A stretch of 45,219 bases of DNA from a virus. A model generated the notes under the pieces. It had not been told where the DNA came from and ran no database searches. It saw only the letters and a list, made by a program, of their open reading frames with translations. Position numbers and translations under genes: made by a program. The stretch is from IMG/VR virus record IMGVR_UViG_3300025769_000223, positions 1 to 45,219 of that record, one strand, 5' to 3'. The first letter of the stretch is position 1, and each line of letters starts with the position of its first letter. Positions 31,812 through 41,146 of this stretch are shown here, piece by piece.

Positions 31812-34305
31812 AACATCATCACAGTCAGGTAATTTTAATTCAACTTCAACTTGGGGTGGTAGTGCTGTTCCTGTTGATGGTGATGCTTTTGTAGTATCTG
31901 CTGGTCATATAGTTACAGTCAATGATGATAGAAGAACTACAAATGGCTATGATAATTCTACAATAAATGGTAAATTACATATTACTGGTTCAGGTTTAAT
32001 TAGAATGAATGGTCAGTTAGATGTTACATCAACTGGAACATCTGATTACTTTACTGAAAATGATTCAAGTACAGGTGCTTATTTTAGAATGGACAATGGA
32101 GCCATTTTAGAAATAAAAGGAGATAATTCAGCAAATCATTCACTAAGAGTTAATAATCAAAAATATAATTGGGTAGAAATTGAAGGAACAAACCCAAATA
32201 CTACTACCACTACTTCAGCAAATGTAACTATTGGTTCATCATCGTTCACAGTAACTTCAGCAACTGGACTTGCTGTTGGTGATTGGATTAATGTTTTTAG
32301 ACCACTTGAAGATGTTGATGATTGGGAATATGATAGGTACCAAGATGAAGGTATGATTATTCATGATATATCTGGATCAACGATTTATCCCAGATGGTTT
32401 GTAAGTCCTACTGCAACTATTTCTAGAGTTGCAGGAACAAAACTTTTTGTTGATGATGCAGTTGTATTTAGAAAAGGGCAACAAATTATTTTTGGAACGG
32501 GATCAAATAGAAATGTTAGAACAATTTCAGAAATAAAAAGAAATTCAAATACTCTTGTGTTAAATAGTGCACCAACTGGAACAGTTACTGGTGAAAAAAT
32601 ATATAGATGTGGCACAGAAAAATATCATGTATCTGGTCATACTGTACAAAAAATTGCAACTCCTTTAACTGCAGATTCAAATTCAGGTACAAATACAATT
32701 ACAGTTGCTTCAACTGCAGGAATGTCCGTAGGAGATAGAATTCTTATTGAAGCAAATAACAATTCAGATACAAACTGGGATTATGAAATGCGATATGAAA
32801 TTTCTGCAATCTCAGGAAATACAATTACACTTACATCAAATTTAGGTAATAATAGATACACTGGTGGCTGGGTAACTATATTTGATAGAGATACACAGAT
32901 TAGAGCTGCTACTATTGAAGCAGACGGAGAAGCTTCTACTTCAGAAGATAGACCTTATATTTACTTTTTAAGATGGACATCGGGCGATGCATATTATAGA
33001 AGATATCGTATTAGAAACTGTTTATTTGAAGGTATAGGTTCTAACACAGTAAATACTACTTGGTATAGAGGCCTTGGTTGGAATGGATATTGTAGCTTCG
33101 AAAATACATCTTATGGTCAATATGCTTCAGGCTATGAAGGCAATGTTTGGGTACCTAATAATAGTGGTAATAATGCATGTATGTATACAAGAGAATGCCA
33201 TCAATGTACAGTAAGAAATAATATTTTTTATAATGGAGGTTTAAATTTATGGAGATATTCAAGTGGCAATAATTATGCAATAAACAATAATATTTCTTGG
33301 AGAAGTCATTACACAACATTTTTACAAGATGGTGCATATGAACCAAGAATGACGGTTGATTATAATCACTTTTCAAGATCTGATGACCATGGATCATTAT
33401 GGTACCATCATAGACAATCTGCTGGACAAGTAAGACATAATTATTTTACACATCACGAACAAAGACCATTATATGTGTTTTATCATTCACATAATATTAT
33501 TTGGGAAAATAACTATTTTAATTGGTATAGATCATGGCCATATATTGGAGCAGGAGGAGATATTATACACTTAAATAGTTATTTCGGTAATGATTGGGAT
33601 GCTACTACAGGTAATACATCTCCAGTTAATGGTGTACAGATTCAACAATTAGGTGATTTAAGAGCTGATAGACAACTCGCAGGTCAATCTATGTATTCAG
33701 TAAATCACAATTGGAGAGATGGAGATACTGTGGAGTGGGGCTCATATATTTGGAGAGAATGGGATTTTGATGAAAATGCCTGGAAAGTCTTTAGAGATAC
33801 TGCAACAGATGGACCTGCAGGTATGACAGAATCAATTTATGTTCCTGCAGGAGCTACTTGTTATCTTGCGGCAGAAATTAAATTAAGTGATGGATTTAGT
33901 GGTACATATCCTTATATTTTGTGTAGACAAGCAAATAGTTATCACGATGGAAGACATTATGATAATAGTACAACAAGCACTCAGGCAGCTGAAACTGCAA
34001 ATAGTTATTACTATGGGTTTAGAGAATCAGCTCAGTTTACTTCTGCTGCAATAGGTGCATATGAAAGAAAAACAGTTACGGTAAATCCAGTCGATTACGA
34101 TTATTACTTAACCGTAACACTTTATACAAGTAGTGTTAATGCAGGAGATGGATTAGAACATTGGCATCAAAAACCAATTGAAATATACTTAGATGGTGGA
34201 ACAAGATTAAAAGAAAAGAAATTCATAGTTCGTCATCAAAGCAAAAGAGGATTTAATAATTCTACAACGCGAAGAAAGAAAAGATTAGGTGGAAGATTAG
34301 TATAA
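31801..34305 (+). CDS. Predicted right-handed beta-helix spike with G8-like N-terminus
   Basis: An 834-aa protein unlike the repeat-rich fibres around it. The N-terminus (SGNFNSTSTWGGSAVPVDGD, then AFVVSAGHIVTVNDD) matches the start of G8-type domains ('W..G..VP..GD.V.I..G..V'). Residues about 400-600 hold successive PbH1-like coils: YRIRNCLFEG, CTVRNNIFYNG, NYAINNNISWRSHY, MTVDYNHFSRS, GQVRHNYFTHHE, NIIWENNYFNWYRSW, the pattern of pectate-lyase-like beta-helices. The segment is rich in Tyr, Trp and His, as in glycan-binding grooves, and has Cys at 407, 431, 460, 466 and 469. A beta C-terminal domain ends in a basic tail (TRRKKRLGGRLV). It may be a tailspike that binds or cleaves a polysaccharide; catalytic residues cannot be assigned. 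GGGAGAAG precedes the ATG. Confidence 0.75.
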   Translation: MATRTSSQSGNFNSTSTWGGSAVPVDGDAFVVSAGHIVTVNDDRRTTNGYDNSTINGKLHITGSGLIRMNGQLDVTSTGTSDYFTENDSSTGAYFRMDNGAILEIKGDNSANHSLRVNNQKYNWVEIEGTNPNTTTTTSANVTIGSSSFTVTSATGLAVGDWINVFRPLEDVDDWEYDRYQDEGMIIHDISGSTIYPRWFVSPTATISRVAGTKLFVDDAVVFRKGQQIIFGTGSNRNVRTISEIKRNSNTLVLNSAPTGTVTGEKIYRCGTEKYHVSGHTVQKIATPLTADSNSGTNTITVASTAGMSVGDRILIEANNNSDTNWDYEMRYEISAISGNTITLTSNLGNNRYTGGWVTIFDRDTQIRAATIEADGEASTSEDRPYIYFLRWTSGDAYYRRYRIRNCLFEGIGSNTVNTTWYRGLGWNGYCSFENTSYGQYASGYEGNVWVPNNSGNNACMYTRECHQCTVRNNIFYNGGLNLWRYSSGNNYAINNNISWRSHYTTFLQDGAYEPRMTVDYNHFSRSDDHGSLWYHHRQSAGQVRHNYFTHHEQRPLYVFYHSHNIIWENNYFNWYRSWPYIGAGGDIIHLNSYFGNDWDATTGNTSPVNGVQIQQLGDLRADRQLAGQSMYSVNHNWRDGDTVEWGSYIWREWDFDENAWKVFRDTATDGPAGMTESIYVPAGATCYLAAEIKLSDGFSGTYPYILCRQANSYHDGRHYDNSTTSTQAAETANSYYYGFRESAQFTSAAIGAYERKTVTVNPVDYDYYLTVTLYTSSVNAGDGLEHWHQKPIEIYLDGGTRLKEKKFIVRHQSKRGFNNSTTRRKKRLGGRLV

Positions 34306-34309
34306 TGGT

Positions 34310-34317
34310 TATAAATA
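34310..34317 (+). promoter_or_regulatory. T4-type late promoter (TATAAATAG)
   Basis: Exact TATAAATA followed by GAATATA, starting five bases after the stop of the beta-helix gene and ending 22 bases before the ATG of the 2268-aa fibre. TTGGAGAA in between is the ribosome site. Confidence 0.75.
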
Positions 34318-34339
34318 GAATATATTTGGAGAATAATTA

Positions 34340-37300
34340 ATGTCAGATGATTTACTGATTACCCCCGGCTCCAGGAAACTGGAGATAAAAGATACATCGG
34401 GGAATGTCGATGCAAAAATAGAAACTGATGCGAGTGGTAATTTACTTATCACAAACGCAGGTGGTGATATATCTATTGGTGATACTTCATCAGATGTATT
34501 TATTGGAGACGGAACAAATAGTGTAGATATCGTCTTTGAACAAGATGGAGAAATTCGTGGTACATCGGGCGTTACATTAACCTTAGGTGCTTCAGGCAGT
34601 AGTGTTGCTATGGCAAGTGATTTATCACTTGGTGGTAATGATTTAACCAATGTCGGCAATTTAACTGTTACAGGTAATTTAACAATTACTGGAGATATTA
34701 ATTCTTATAACGTAACAGATTTAGATGTAAGTGATAAAACGATTACATTAGGTGTCGGACAAACAGAAGCAAACTCTGGTAACTCGGGTATTATTATTGA
34801 TGGGTCAAGTGCTTCTATACTTTGGGACGAAACTAATGATAGATGGAGCTTTAATAAAGGAATATCAACATCAGGGCCAATTAGTTCAAGTGCAACTTCT
34901 GGTAGTTCATTTTATGCGGCAAGTTTTACAAGAAGTAGTAGTACATTAACAACTCCTGATATTTGGGGTAGCAGTAGTACACTTGTATTTGGAACATCAT
35001 CATCTGATGAAAGACTTGCATTAAGCACAGACGGTGCATTAATATATGGTAGAGCATTAGTAAGAAATGCTTCATCAGATCAAAATACTAGCCAAGATTC
35101 TGCATCAATTCCAGATACTACTGGCCCAGAAATAATGCGATTCGAAGGTAGTTATACTAATGGAACATACACAACAGAATTTGCAAAAGTAGATAGAAGT
35201 GGAAACTTACCACTTTATGTAAGACAATCAAAAGGTACTGCAAACTCATTTAGTAATATCGCAAGATTTGGAGATCATGGTCAAACAAATGGTACTGATG
35301 TATTTGCTGTATTTGGTGGTGCACGAGTTGGTGGTAGAGTTACTGCTGATAATTTAACTCTTAATAGTATTTCAACTCAGAGTTCAGAAGCAACAGTATT
35401 AACAATTAATGGAAGTAATGTTATTGGTAAGAGAGAACTTGGTTCAAATGCATTTAATTCTACAGCTTTCCTTACATCTAGTTCTTCACTTAATGCAAGT
35501 AATATTTCAAGTGGAACATTAGCAAGTGCAAGATTACCTGATTTAACAGTTTCAGATTTTGCAGGGTCTGCTATACAAACTGGGTCAGAATCTTTTGCGG
35601 ATTCAGATACAGCATTAATGACTGCTGCTGCAGTACAAGATAAAATTTTAAGTTATGGTTACACAACAAATGTTGGAGATGTAACTTCAGTAAGTGCAAG
35701 TAGCCCACTTAGTGTAGGAGGTGGTGGTGGTCCATCTCCCAGTATTAGTTTTGTAAGTGCTGCAATTAATACTTCGACAAGTGATGCCGATGGTGACTTT
35801 TTCTTAGTTCACAGCGGTACTACTAGTAGTGGAGGTTTATTTAAACTTACAAAGGCGAATATTAATTTATCTGGATTTAATAATGATTCTGGATTCTTAA
35901 CTAATATAACCACTCAAACAGATCCTAAGTATTTAAGAAGTGATACTTCCGATACATTTAGTGGTGGAACAATAACATTCGAAGCACCAACAGATGGCAC
36001 TGCAGTCTTTATGACAAAGGCAACGGATTCTCCTGATGAACCTGCAATACTTGTTCTTGCAGGAGATGCAGACTCTGAAGACGATCTAGCTTTTGAAATC
36101 AGAGGAAATACAACAGGAAGTTCTGTAGACTTAAGTACTACTATGAGTTCTGCAGATACAAAGTTTGCAATTTTTCAAAGTGGTCACACAACAATTGGTT
36201 ATAATAGTTTAGGCACAGGATATACTCCAGTAAATGCTTACGGATTAAATGTAAATGGAACAATCTCAGCTGTAAATGGATATTATGCTGGTTCAACTCA
36301 AGTTATTAATTCAAGTGGTAACTGGGTAGGTGGCGGAAACATTTCCGAATTTACAAACAATAGTGGGTATCTAACAAGCTCATCTGGACTAAATGCAAGT
36401 AATTTAACAAGTGGAACTGTACCAGATGCACGAATTGCAGCAAGTAGTATTACACAACATACAGATTCAAAATATCTCAGAAGCGATGTTTCCGATGTTT
36501 ATGCTGGAAGAACATTATCTTTTGGAATCGTAGGAAATGGTACAAATACTAATGGATCATTCTTTAGTATTGAAGGGAACACCGATAGCAGTGGAGAGGG
36601 TTCAGGCAGAATATTCTTTAGAGAACATAATAGCTCAACAGCAGCAGAGGATAATTTTGGAATGTCTCTCGGCTATCGTGGTGGAGCTACAACTATTACA
36701 ACTGCTGGAGGCAACAGTAATACTACGGCAGCATTAGTAAGTAATGGTCAATGGTTTATGGTTGGTCATGATGCGAACAACCAAGGAGCTCTTATCATGT
36801 ATGGTGATAGAGCTGCTACATTTGTAGACTTTTCAAGTAATAATGTTAGAGGAATTGGTACACTTACCGCTGCAAGTGCAACTATAACAGGCTTATCAAC
36901 TCAGAGTTCAGAAGCAACAGTATTAACAATTAATGGAAGTAATGTTGTTGGTAAGAGAGACCTGGGCTCAAATGCATTTAATTCCACTACAATTCCAACA
37001 AACAATAATCAGTTAACAAATGGAGCTGGTTATATTACTGCATCAAATAGTGCCATTACTAACAAACTACCTTTAGCTGGTGGAACATTAACTGGTAAGC
37101 TTACCATGGATGAAAATGGATTTTCAGTTTCAGATGCTTATCATTCATGGAAAAGAAACTATGTTGTAAGTTCATCTTCACCTCAAGAAATATTATACCA
37201 CGACGGAACTTCTTTAGATAATGGAGGAGTTTATAGATTTACGGCTCATATATCAGGAACTGGAACTGATCAAAATGCTACTGCAGTTTTTTGGAATCAG

Positions 37301-40300
37301 AATGGAACCTGGAAAGTTAATGTAACAGGACAAAGTGGAACAAGTAGTAATCACCCAGAATTTATAATTAGTTCTTCAACAAATAAACCGACAATTCACA
37401 TTGATCATGCTAGTGCTTATACTATTATTATATATCACGAATGGTTACAATTAAATGAGGAATTAACAGGTACAGACAATGCTGGATATGCATTTGGAAC
37501 CGATGCATTTTTAGGAAGTGTTGGAGATAAATTATACTTTAATCCTGGTGGAACAGCTGCTACAGGGGCCAATCCTTATGATGATGGTGATGAAGTATAT
37601 CACGAAGGTCACAAGCCAACATATTCCGAACTTGGAACAATGGCATATTCCAATCTTACTGGTACACCAACAATTCCATCACTATCAGGATATGCAACAG
37701 AATCATATGTAGGAACACAGATTAGCAATTTAGTTGATTCTGCTCCAAGTACTTTAGATACACTGAATGAATTAGCTGCTGCACTTGGTGATGATGCAAA
37801 CTTTAGTACAACCGTTACAAATAGTATTGCTACTAAACTACCACTAGCTGGTGGAACCTTAACTGGTACTCTGGACTTAAATGCTGCAGATTCTCTTTCT
37901 TTCGAATCAGGAAAACATTGGATTACATGGAATGATGGAGAAGGAAACTTTAATATTAGAGTTGGACATAAATCAGATTCATCTACGAATGAAGTATCTA
38001 CTGAAACTGGATATGTATTCCACGATGAGTGGTCACAGAGTTCTGGTTGGAGAGAGTTCAATATTTCAGCGAGCAGTATAACCGCTGGGGCTGATGTAGG
38101 CACTTGGCGAAAACAGATGTACTATGACACTAACTCCGTATATATTGCATATCAAGGAAGTACTAAATTTAATACTACATCTGCAGGGGTATCGATTGCT
38201 GGAAACATAGCAGTATCAGGAACAGTCGATGGAGTAGATATTGCCGCAAGAGACGCAGTCTTAACAAGTACAACTACAACTGCTAATGCCGCATTACCAA
38301 AAGCAGGTGGAACAATGACTGGAGACCTTCAGGCTCCTGGTTTATATGTCGGTTCTACAAACACTAGTTACGATTTTTATAATAATGGAACAACTTATTT
38401 AAATGGTAATGTAAGAGTAAATGCTACTTTAACTGTAGATGCAGGTAATATTGAAATTGCTAAAGATAATCCTGTTCTAATACTTAATGAAACGACTTCT
38501 TCATCTAATGCTAACCAAGTGGCTTATATTAGTTTCCAAGATAATGGCACAGAAGAAGCATGGATAGGCTGGGGAAGTAGTGGTAATACAGATTTCACTA
38601 TTACTAATAATATAGGTTCTGTTGTTTTAAATGGAAATGGAACAACACAAATAAATGACAACTTAGATCTTAACGGAAATGCTGATATATCAGGAAATAT
38701 AACAGTTACAGGAGAAGCTGCTTTTAATGGTACAAAACTAGAAGGTGATAGTAAAGAGATGCTTCGATTCTCTGACACATGGTTAAGAATAAATCCTGAT
38801 AATGACTTTACCAGCGGTATTTATTGTGGAACTGGATTATTAAGAACAGATGGAACTTTTCAAGTTGGTGCTAGTGGTACTAAATTTGCAGTAAATGGAG
38901 CAAATGGTAATGTTACTCTTGCAGGAACAGTCGATGGTCGTGATGTTGCTACTGACGGAACAAAACTCGATACAATAGCTACAAATGCTGACGTAACTCC
39001 TTCATGGGTGCCATCAAGCAATCCAAACTATTTAACAAGTTCATCTGGACTAAATGCAAGTAATTTAACAAGTGGAACTGTACCAGATGCAAGAATTGCT
39101 GCAAGTAGTATTACACAACATACAGATTCAAAATATTTAAGAAGTAATGCTAATGATACTCTATCTTCTACTTTAAAAGTAACTGGAAGTATTATTCACG
39201 AATTCAATACTGCAGGTGGTTATATAGCAAGACCGAAGGGCGCGCAATATGTAACAAGTACAAATGCCCATACAGGTGCAATTAAGATTAAACTACCGAC
39301 TCATGGTACAGATGATATGATGTCCTTCTGGGTAGATATTTATGACTATAGTACTGGAGAGTCAGTAACTTTATGGATTGGCGGTTATCTTTACCAAACA
39401 ACAGGAAACAATGAGTGGGTAAATACAACTGCTTTAATTTTTACAGAACAAACAGGTAAAGCTCCCGAAAATGTTAGATTTGGAGCAGACGGAAGTAATA
39501 ACTGTGTATGGATTGGTGAAACTACAGACACCTGGAGTTACCCTCAGATTATAGTAAGAGATTTTCAATGCGGATATAGTGCAGATATAGATGCATACGA
39601 TGATAACTGGTCAATAACTTTTGTTACATCATTTGATACTGTTGATGAAACTCATGTAGCAAAAGGCCCCGTAACAGAATGGGATAGAGTTGAAGGCAAA
39701 CCAACAATACCAACAAACAATAACCAGTTAACAAATGGTGCTGGTTATATCACTGATGGTAATACAAACTGGAACAATACTTATGGATTTATAACTTCTA
39801 CAGACTCAAGTATCACTAATAAAATGCCACTTGCTGGTGGAACATTTACAGGTGCTGTAACAATAGAACAATCAGGAACCCCAACACTTAGTTTAAGCGA
39901 TAGTGGAAATGCTGGAGGCGGAGGAGCTTCTGGTAAAATACTTTTCTCAAATACTGGCGGTAATGCTATGGGTATTGGGTATACTGGAGATAGTACAGCT
40001 GACTCAGACTTTATTATATCATCTAATGCAGGTGGAACTTATGGTGGTTATCTTGGATTAGATGCTGGTGCTATTACAGATGCTCAATCAGATATTATAT
40101 TAGAACCAAAAACAAATGTCAGAATTGCTACAGGTTCTATTGAAATGGGTAGTACAGTATTTATTGACCAAAGTAGAAACATGACAGTCGGAACTATCTC
40201 TAGTGGTCAAATAACAGCAACAAAAATTCATGCTGGTGGTGATAGTACTTCCTTTACTGATGGAACTGATCCTGATATTTCTACTGATAATATTTATGCA

Positions 40301-41146
40301 ACAGAAAAAGTTGTTTCACCAAAAATCGTTTGGTTAAATGATGCTAGTGGAGATGATAACTATGTAACTTGTGATGATAATAATAGCGCATATACTGTTA
40401 AAGGTCAATCAGCTGGTGCATGGTGGCAATGGTATGGTGATAAAACATTAGGTTATGCAGGTCATAAATTTGATTATTGGAAAGGTAATGGTGCAGAATT
40501 AACTGGATTTATTCAATTTACTGGGACAGGAACAGATACTAATACTGGAGGATATATCTATTTTGGTAATGCAACCACATATAAAATAAATCCTAATCAG
40601 CAATCTGTATTTGCTCCAGGCTCTACAACAAGTAGTACTACAAGAAAGGGAATTAAATTTTATCATGGCCAGGGCCCTGAGCCAGTGATATGGTATCATG
40701 CAACTGGTACAGGCACTGGAATGTTAAAAATATATTCAAATAATGTTGGTGTTGGTGATATGTTTGCATTAGATGCAACTAATGGTGATGGTCACTTTAA
40801 AGGAGATGTTACTGCTTATTCAACTACTACTACTTCTGATATTAAATTAAAAGAAAATGTAAGAGATTTAGAAGGTGCATTAGATACAACACTTAAATTA
40901 AGAGGTGTTAAGTTTGATTGGAAAGATGAAAATAAAGATAATGATCAATTAGGATTTATTGCACAAGAAGTAGAAGAAGTATTACCAGAAATTGTAAAAG
41001 AAGTAACAAGTTTAAGTGATGATAATACTGAAACACATAAATCAGTTAATTATAGTGCAGTAGTTCCTGTATTGGTAGAAGCAATAAAGGAATTGAAACA
41101 AGAGATTGATGATCTTAAAGAACAACTAAAGAATAAAGAGTTATAA
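34340..41146 (+). CDS. Giant mosaic tail fibre with C-terminal S74 chaperone domain
   Basis: A 2268-aa fibre. N-terminus MSDDLLITPGSRKLEIKDTS; shared module with DLDVSDKTITLGVGQ and NDRWSFNKGI (about 105-180). Later parts alternate linkers and beta domains: SEATVLTINGSNV units, LNASNLTSGTVPDARIAASS units, four (L/M)PxAGGTxTG units, a jelly-roll-like domain at about 923-1090 (YRFTAHISGTGTD, SNHPEFI), TLDTLNELAAALGDD, and another at about 1613-1775 (IKIKLPTHGTDDMMSFW, VRFGADGSNN, VWIGETTDTWSYPQIIV). The end is an S74 chaperone with SDIKLKENV; S2166 and K2171 form the predicted Ser-Lys dyad, and self-cleavage should free about 103 aa ending in a coiled coil. It has its own late promoter. Long repeated DNA inside suggests modular growth. 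Confidence 0.88.
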   Translation: MSDDLLITPGSRKLEIKDTSGNVDAKIETDASGNLLITNAGGDISIGDTSSDVFIGDGTNSVDIVFEQDGEIRGTSGVTLTLGASGSSVAMASDLSLGGNDLTNVGNLTVTGNLTITGDINSYNVTDLDVSDKTITLGVGQTEANSGNSGIIIDGSSASILWDETNDRWSFNKGISTSGPISSSATSGSSFYAASFTRSSSTLTTPDIWGSSSTLVFGTSSSDERLALSTDGALIYGRALVRNASSDQNTSQDSASIPDTTGPEIMRFEGSYTNGTYTTEFAKVDRSGNLPLYVRQSKGTANSFSNIARFGDHGQTNGTDVFAVFGGARVGGRVTADNLTLNSISTQSSEATVLTINGSNVIGKRELGSNAFNSTAFLTSSSSLNASNISSGTLASARLPDLTVSDFAGSAIQTGSESFADSDTALMTAAAVQDKILSYGYTTNVGDVTSVSASSPLSVGGGGGPSPSISFVSAAINTSTSDADGDFFLVHSGTTSSGGLFKLTKANINLSGFNNDSGFLTNITTQTDPKYLRSDTSDTFSGGTITFEAPTDGTAVFMTKATDSPDEPAILVLAGDADSEDDLAFEIRGNTTGSSVDLSTTMSSADTKFAIFQSGHTTIGYNSLGTGYTPVNAYGLNVNGTISAVNGYYAGSTQVINSSGNWVGGGNISEFTNNSGYLTSSSGLNASNLTSGTVPDARIAASSITQHTDSKYLRSDVSDVYAGRTLSFGIVGNGTNTNGSFFSIEGNTDSSGEGSGRIFFREHNSSTAAEDNFGMSLGYRGGATTITTAGGNSNTTAALVSNGQWFMVGHDANNQGALIMYGDRAATFVDFSSNNVRGIGTLTAASATITGLSTQSSEATVLTINGSNVVGKRDLGSNAFNSTTIPTNNNQLTNGAGYITASNSAITNKLPLAGGTLTGKLTMDENGFSVSDAYHSWKRNYVVSSSSPQEILYHDGTSLDNGGVYRFTAHISGTGTDQNATAVFWNQNGTWKVNVTGQSGTSSNHPEFIISSSTNKPTIHIDHASAYTIIIYHEWLQLNEELTGTDNAGYAFGTDAFLGSVGDKLYFNPGGTAATGANPYDDGDEVYHEGHKPTYSELGTMAYSNLTGTPTIPSLSGYATESYVGTQISNLVDSAPSTLDTLNELAAALGDDANFSTTVTNSIATKLPLAGGTLTGTLDLNAADSLSFESGKHWITWNDGEGNFNIRVGHKSDSSTNEVSTETGYVFHDEWSQSSGWREFNISASSITAGADVGTWRKQMYYDTNSVYIAYQGSTKFNTTSAGVSIAGNIAVSGTVDGVDIAARDAVLTSTTTTANAALPKAGGTMTGDLQAPGLYVGSTNTSYDFYNNGTTYLNGNVRVNATLTVDAGNIEIAKDNPVLILNETTSSSNANQVAYISFQDNGTEEAWIGWGSSGNTDFTITNNIGSVVLNGNGTTQINDNLDLNGNADISGNITVTGEAAFNGTKLEGDSKEMLRFSDTWLRINPDNDFTSGIYCGTGLLRTDGTFQVGASGTKFAVNGANGNVTLAGTVDGRDVATDGTKLDTIATNADVTPSWVPSSNPNYLTSSSGLNASNLTSGTVPDARIAASSITQHTDSKYLRSNANDTLSSTLKVTGSIIHEFNTAGGYIARPKGAQYVTSTNAHTGAIKIKLPTHGTDDMMSFWVDIYDYSTGESVTLWIGGYLYQTTGNNEWVNTTALIFTEQTGKAPENVRFGADGSNNCVWIGETTDTWSYPQIIVRDFQCGYSADIDAYDDNWSITFVTSFDTVDETHVAKGPVTEWDRVEGKPTIPTNNNQLTNGAGYITDGNTNWNNTYGFITSTDSSITNKMPLAGGTFTGAVTIEQSGTPTLSLSDSGNAGGGGASGKILFSNTGGNAMGIGYTGDSTADSDFIISSNAGGTYGGYLGLDAGAITDAQSDIILEPKTNVRIATGSIEMGSTVFIDQSRNMTVGTISSGQITATKIHAGGDSTSFTDGTDPDISTDNIYATEKVVSPKIVWLNDASGDDNYVTCDDNNSAYTVKGQSAGAWWQWYGDKTLGYAGHKFDYWKGNGAELTGFIQFTGTGTDTNTGGYIYFGNATTYKINPNQQSVFAPGSTTSSTTRKGIKFYHGQGPEPVIWYHATGTGTGMLKIYSNNVGVGDMFALDATNGDGHFKGDVTAYSTTTTSDIKLKENVRDLEGALDTTLKLRGVKFDWKDENKDNDQLGFIAQEVEEVLPEIVKEVTSLSDDNTETHKSVNYSAVVPVLVEAIKELKQEIDDLKEQLKNKEL
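35372..35460 (+). repeat. Direct repeat A, copy 1 (89 bp)
   Basis: Nearly identical to 36896-36984: I count four differing bases in 89. Encodes STQSSEATVLTINGSNVIGK followed by RELGSNAFN. The copies are 1524 bases apart within one fibre gene. Confidence 0.85.
36371..36483 (+). repeat. Direct repeat B, copy 1 (113 bp)
   Basis: Matches 39032-39144 with six differing bases in 113, all synonymous. Encodes LTSSSGLNASNLTSGTVPDA followed by RIAASSITQHTDSKYLR. Confidence 0.85.
36896..36984 (+). repeat. Direct repeat A, copy 2 (89 bp)
   Basis: Second copy of the 89-bp repeat; protein differs from copy 1 by I to V and E to D only. Confidence 0.85.
39032..39144 (+). repeat. Direct repeat B, copy 2 (113 bp)
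   Basis: Second copy of the 113-bp repeat, 2661 bases downstream in the same gene and frame. Confidence 0.85.

Noticed and set aside
37609-38103. 164-codon open frame on the minus strand
   Set aside because: It lies wholly inside the 2268-aa fibre gene, is antisense to it and shows no domain or ribosome site. Simple-repeat codons of the fibre leave stop-free stretches on the other strand. The same applies to the minus-strand frames near 13650-13994, 34309-34659 and 30151-30471.
35372-39144. Diversity-generating retroelement template/variable repeat pair
   Set aside because: The repeat pairs differ at few positions, not mainly at adenines, and changes are largely synonymous; no reverse transcriptase gene is in the window.
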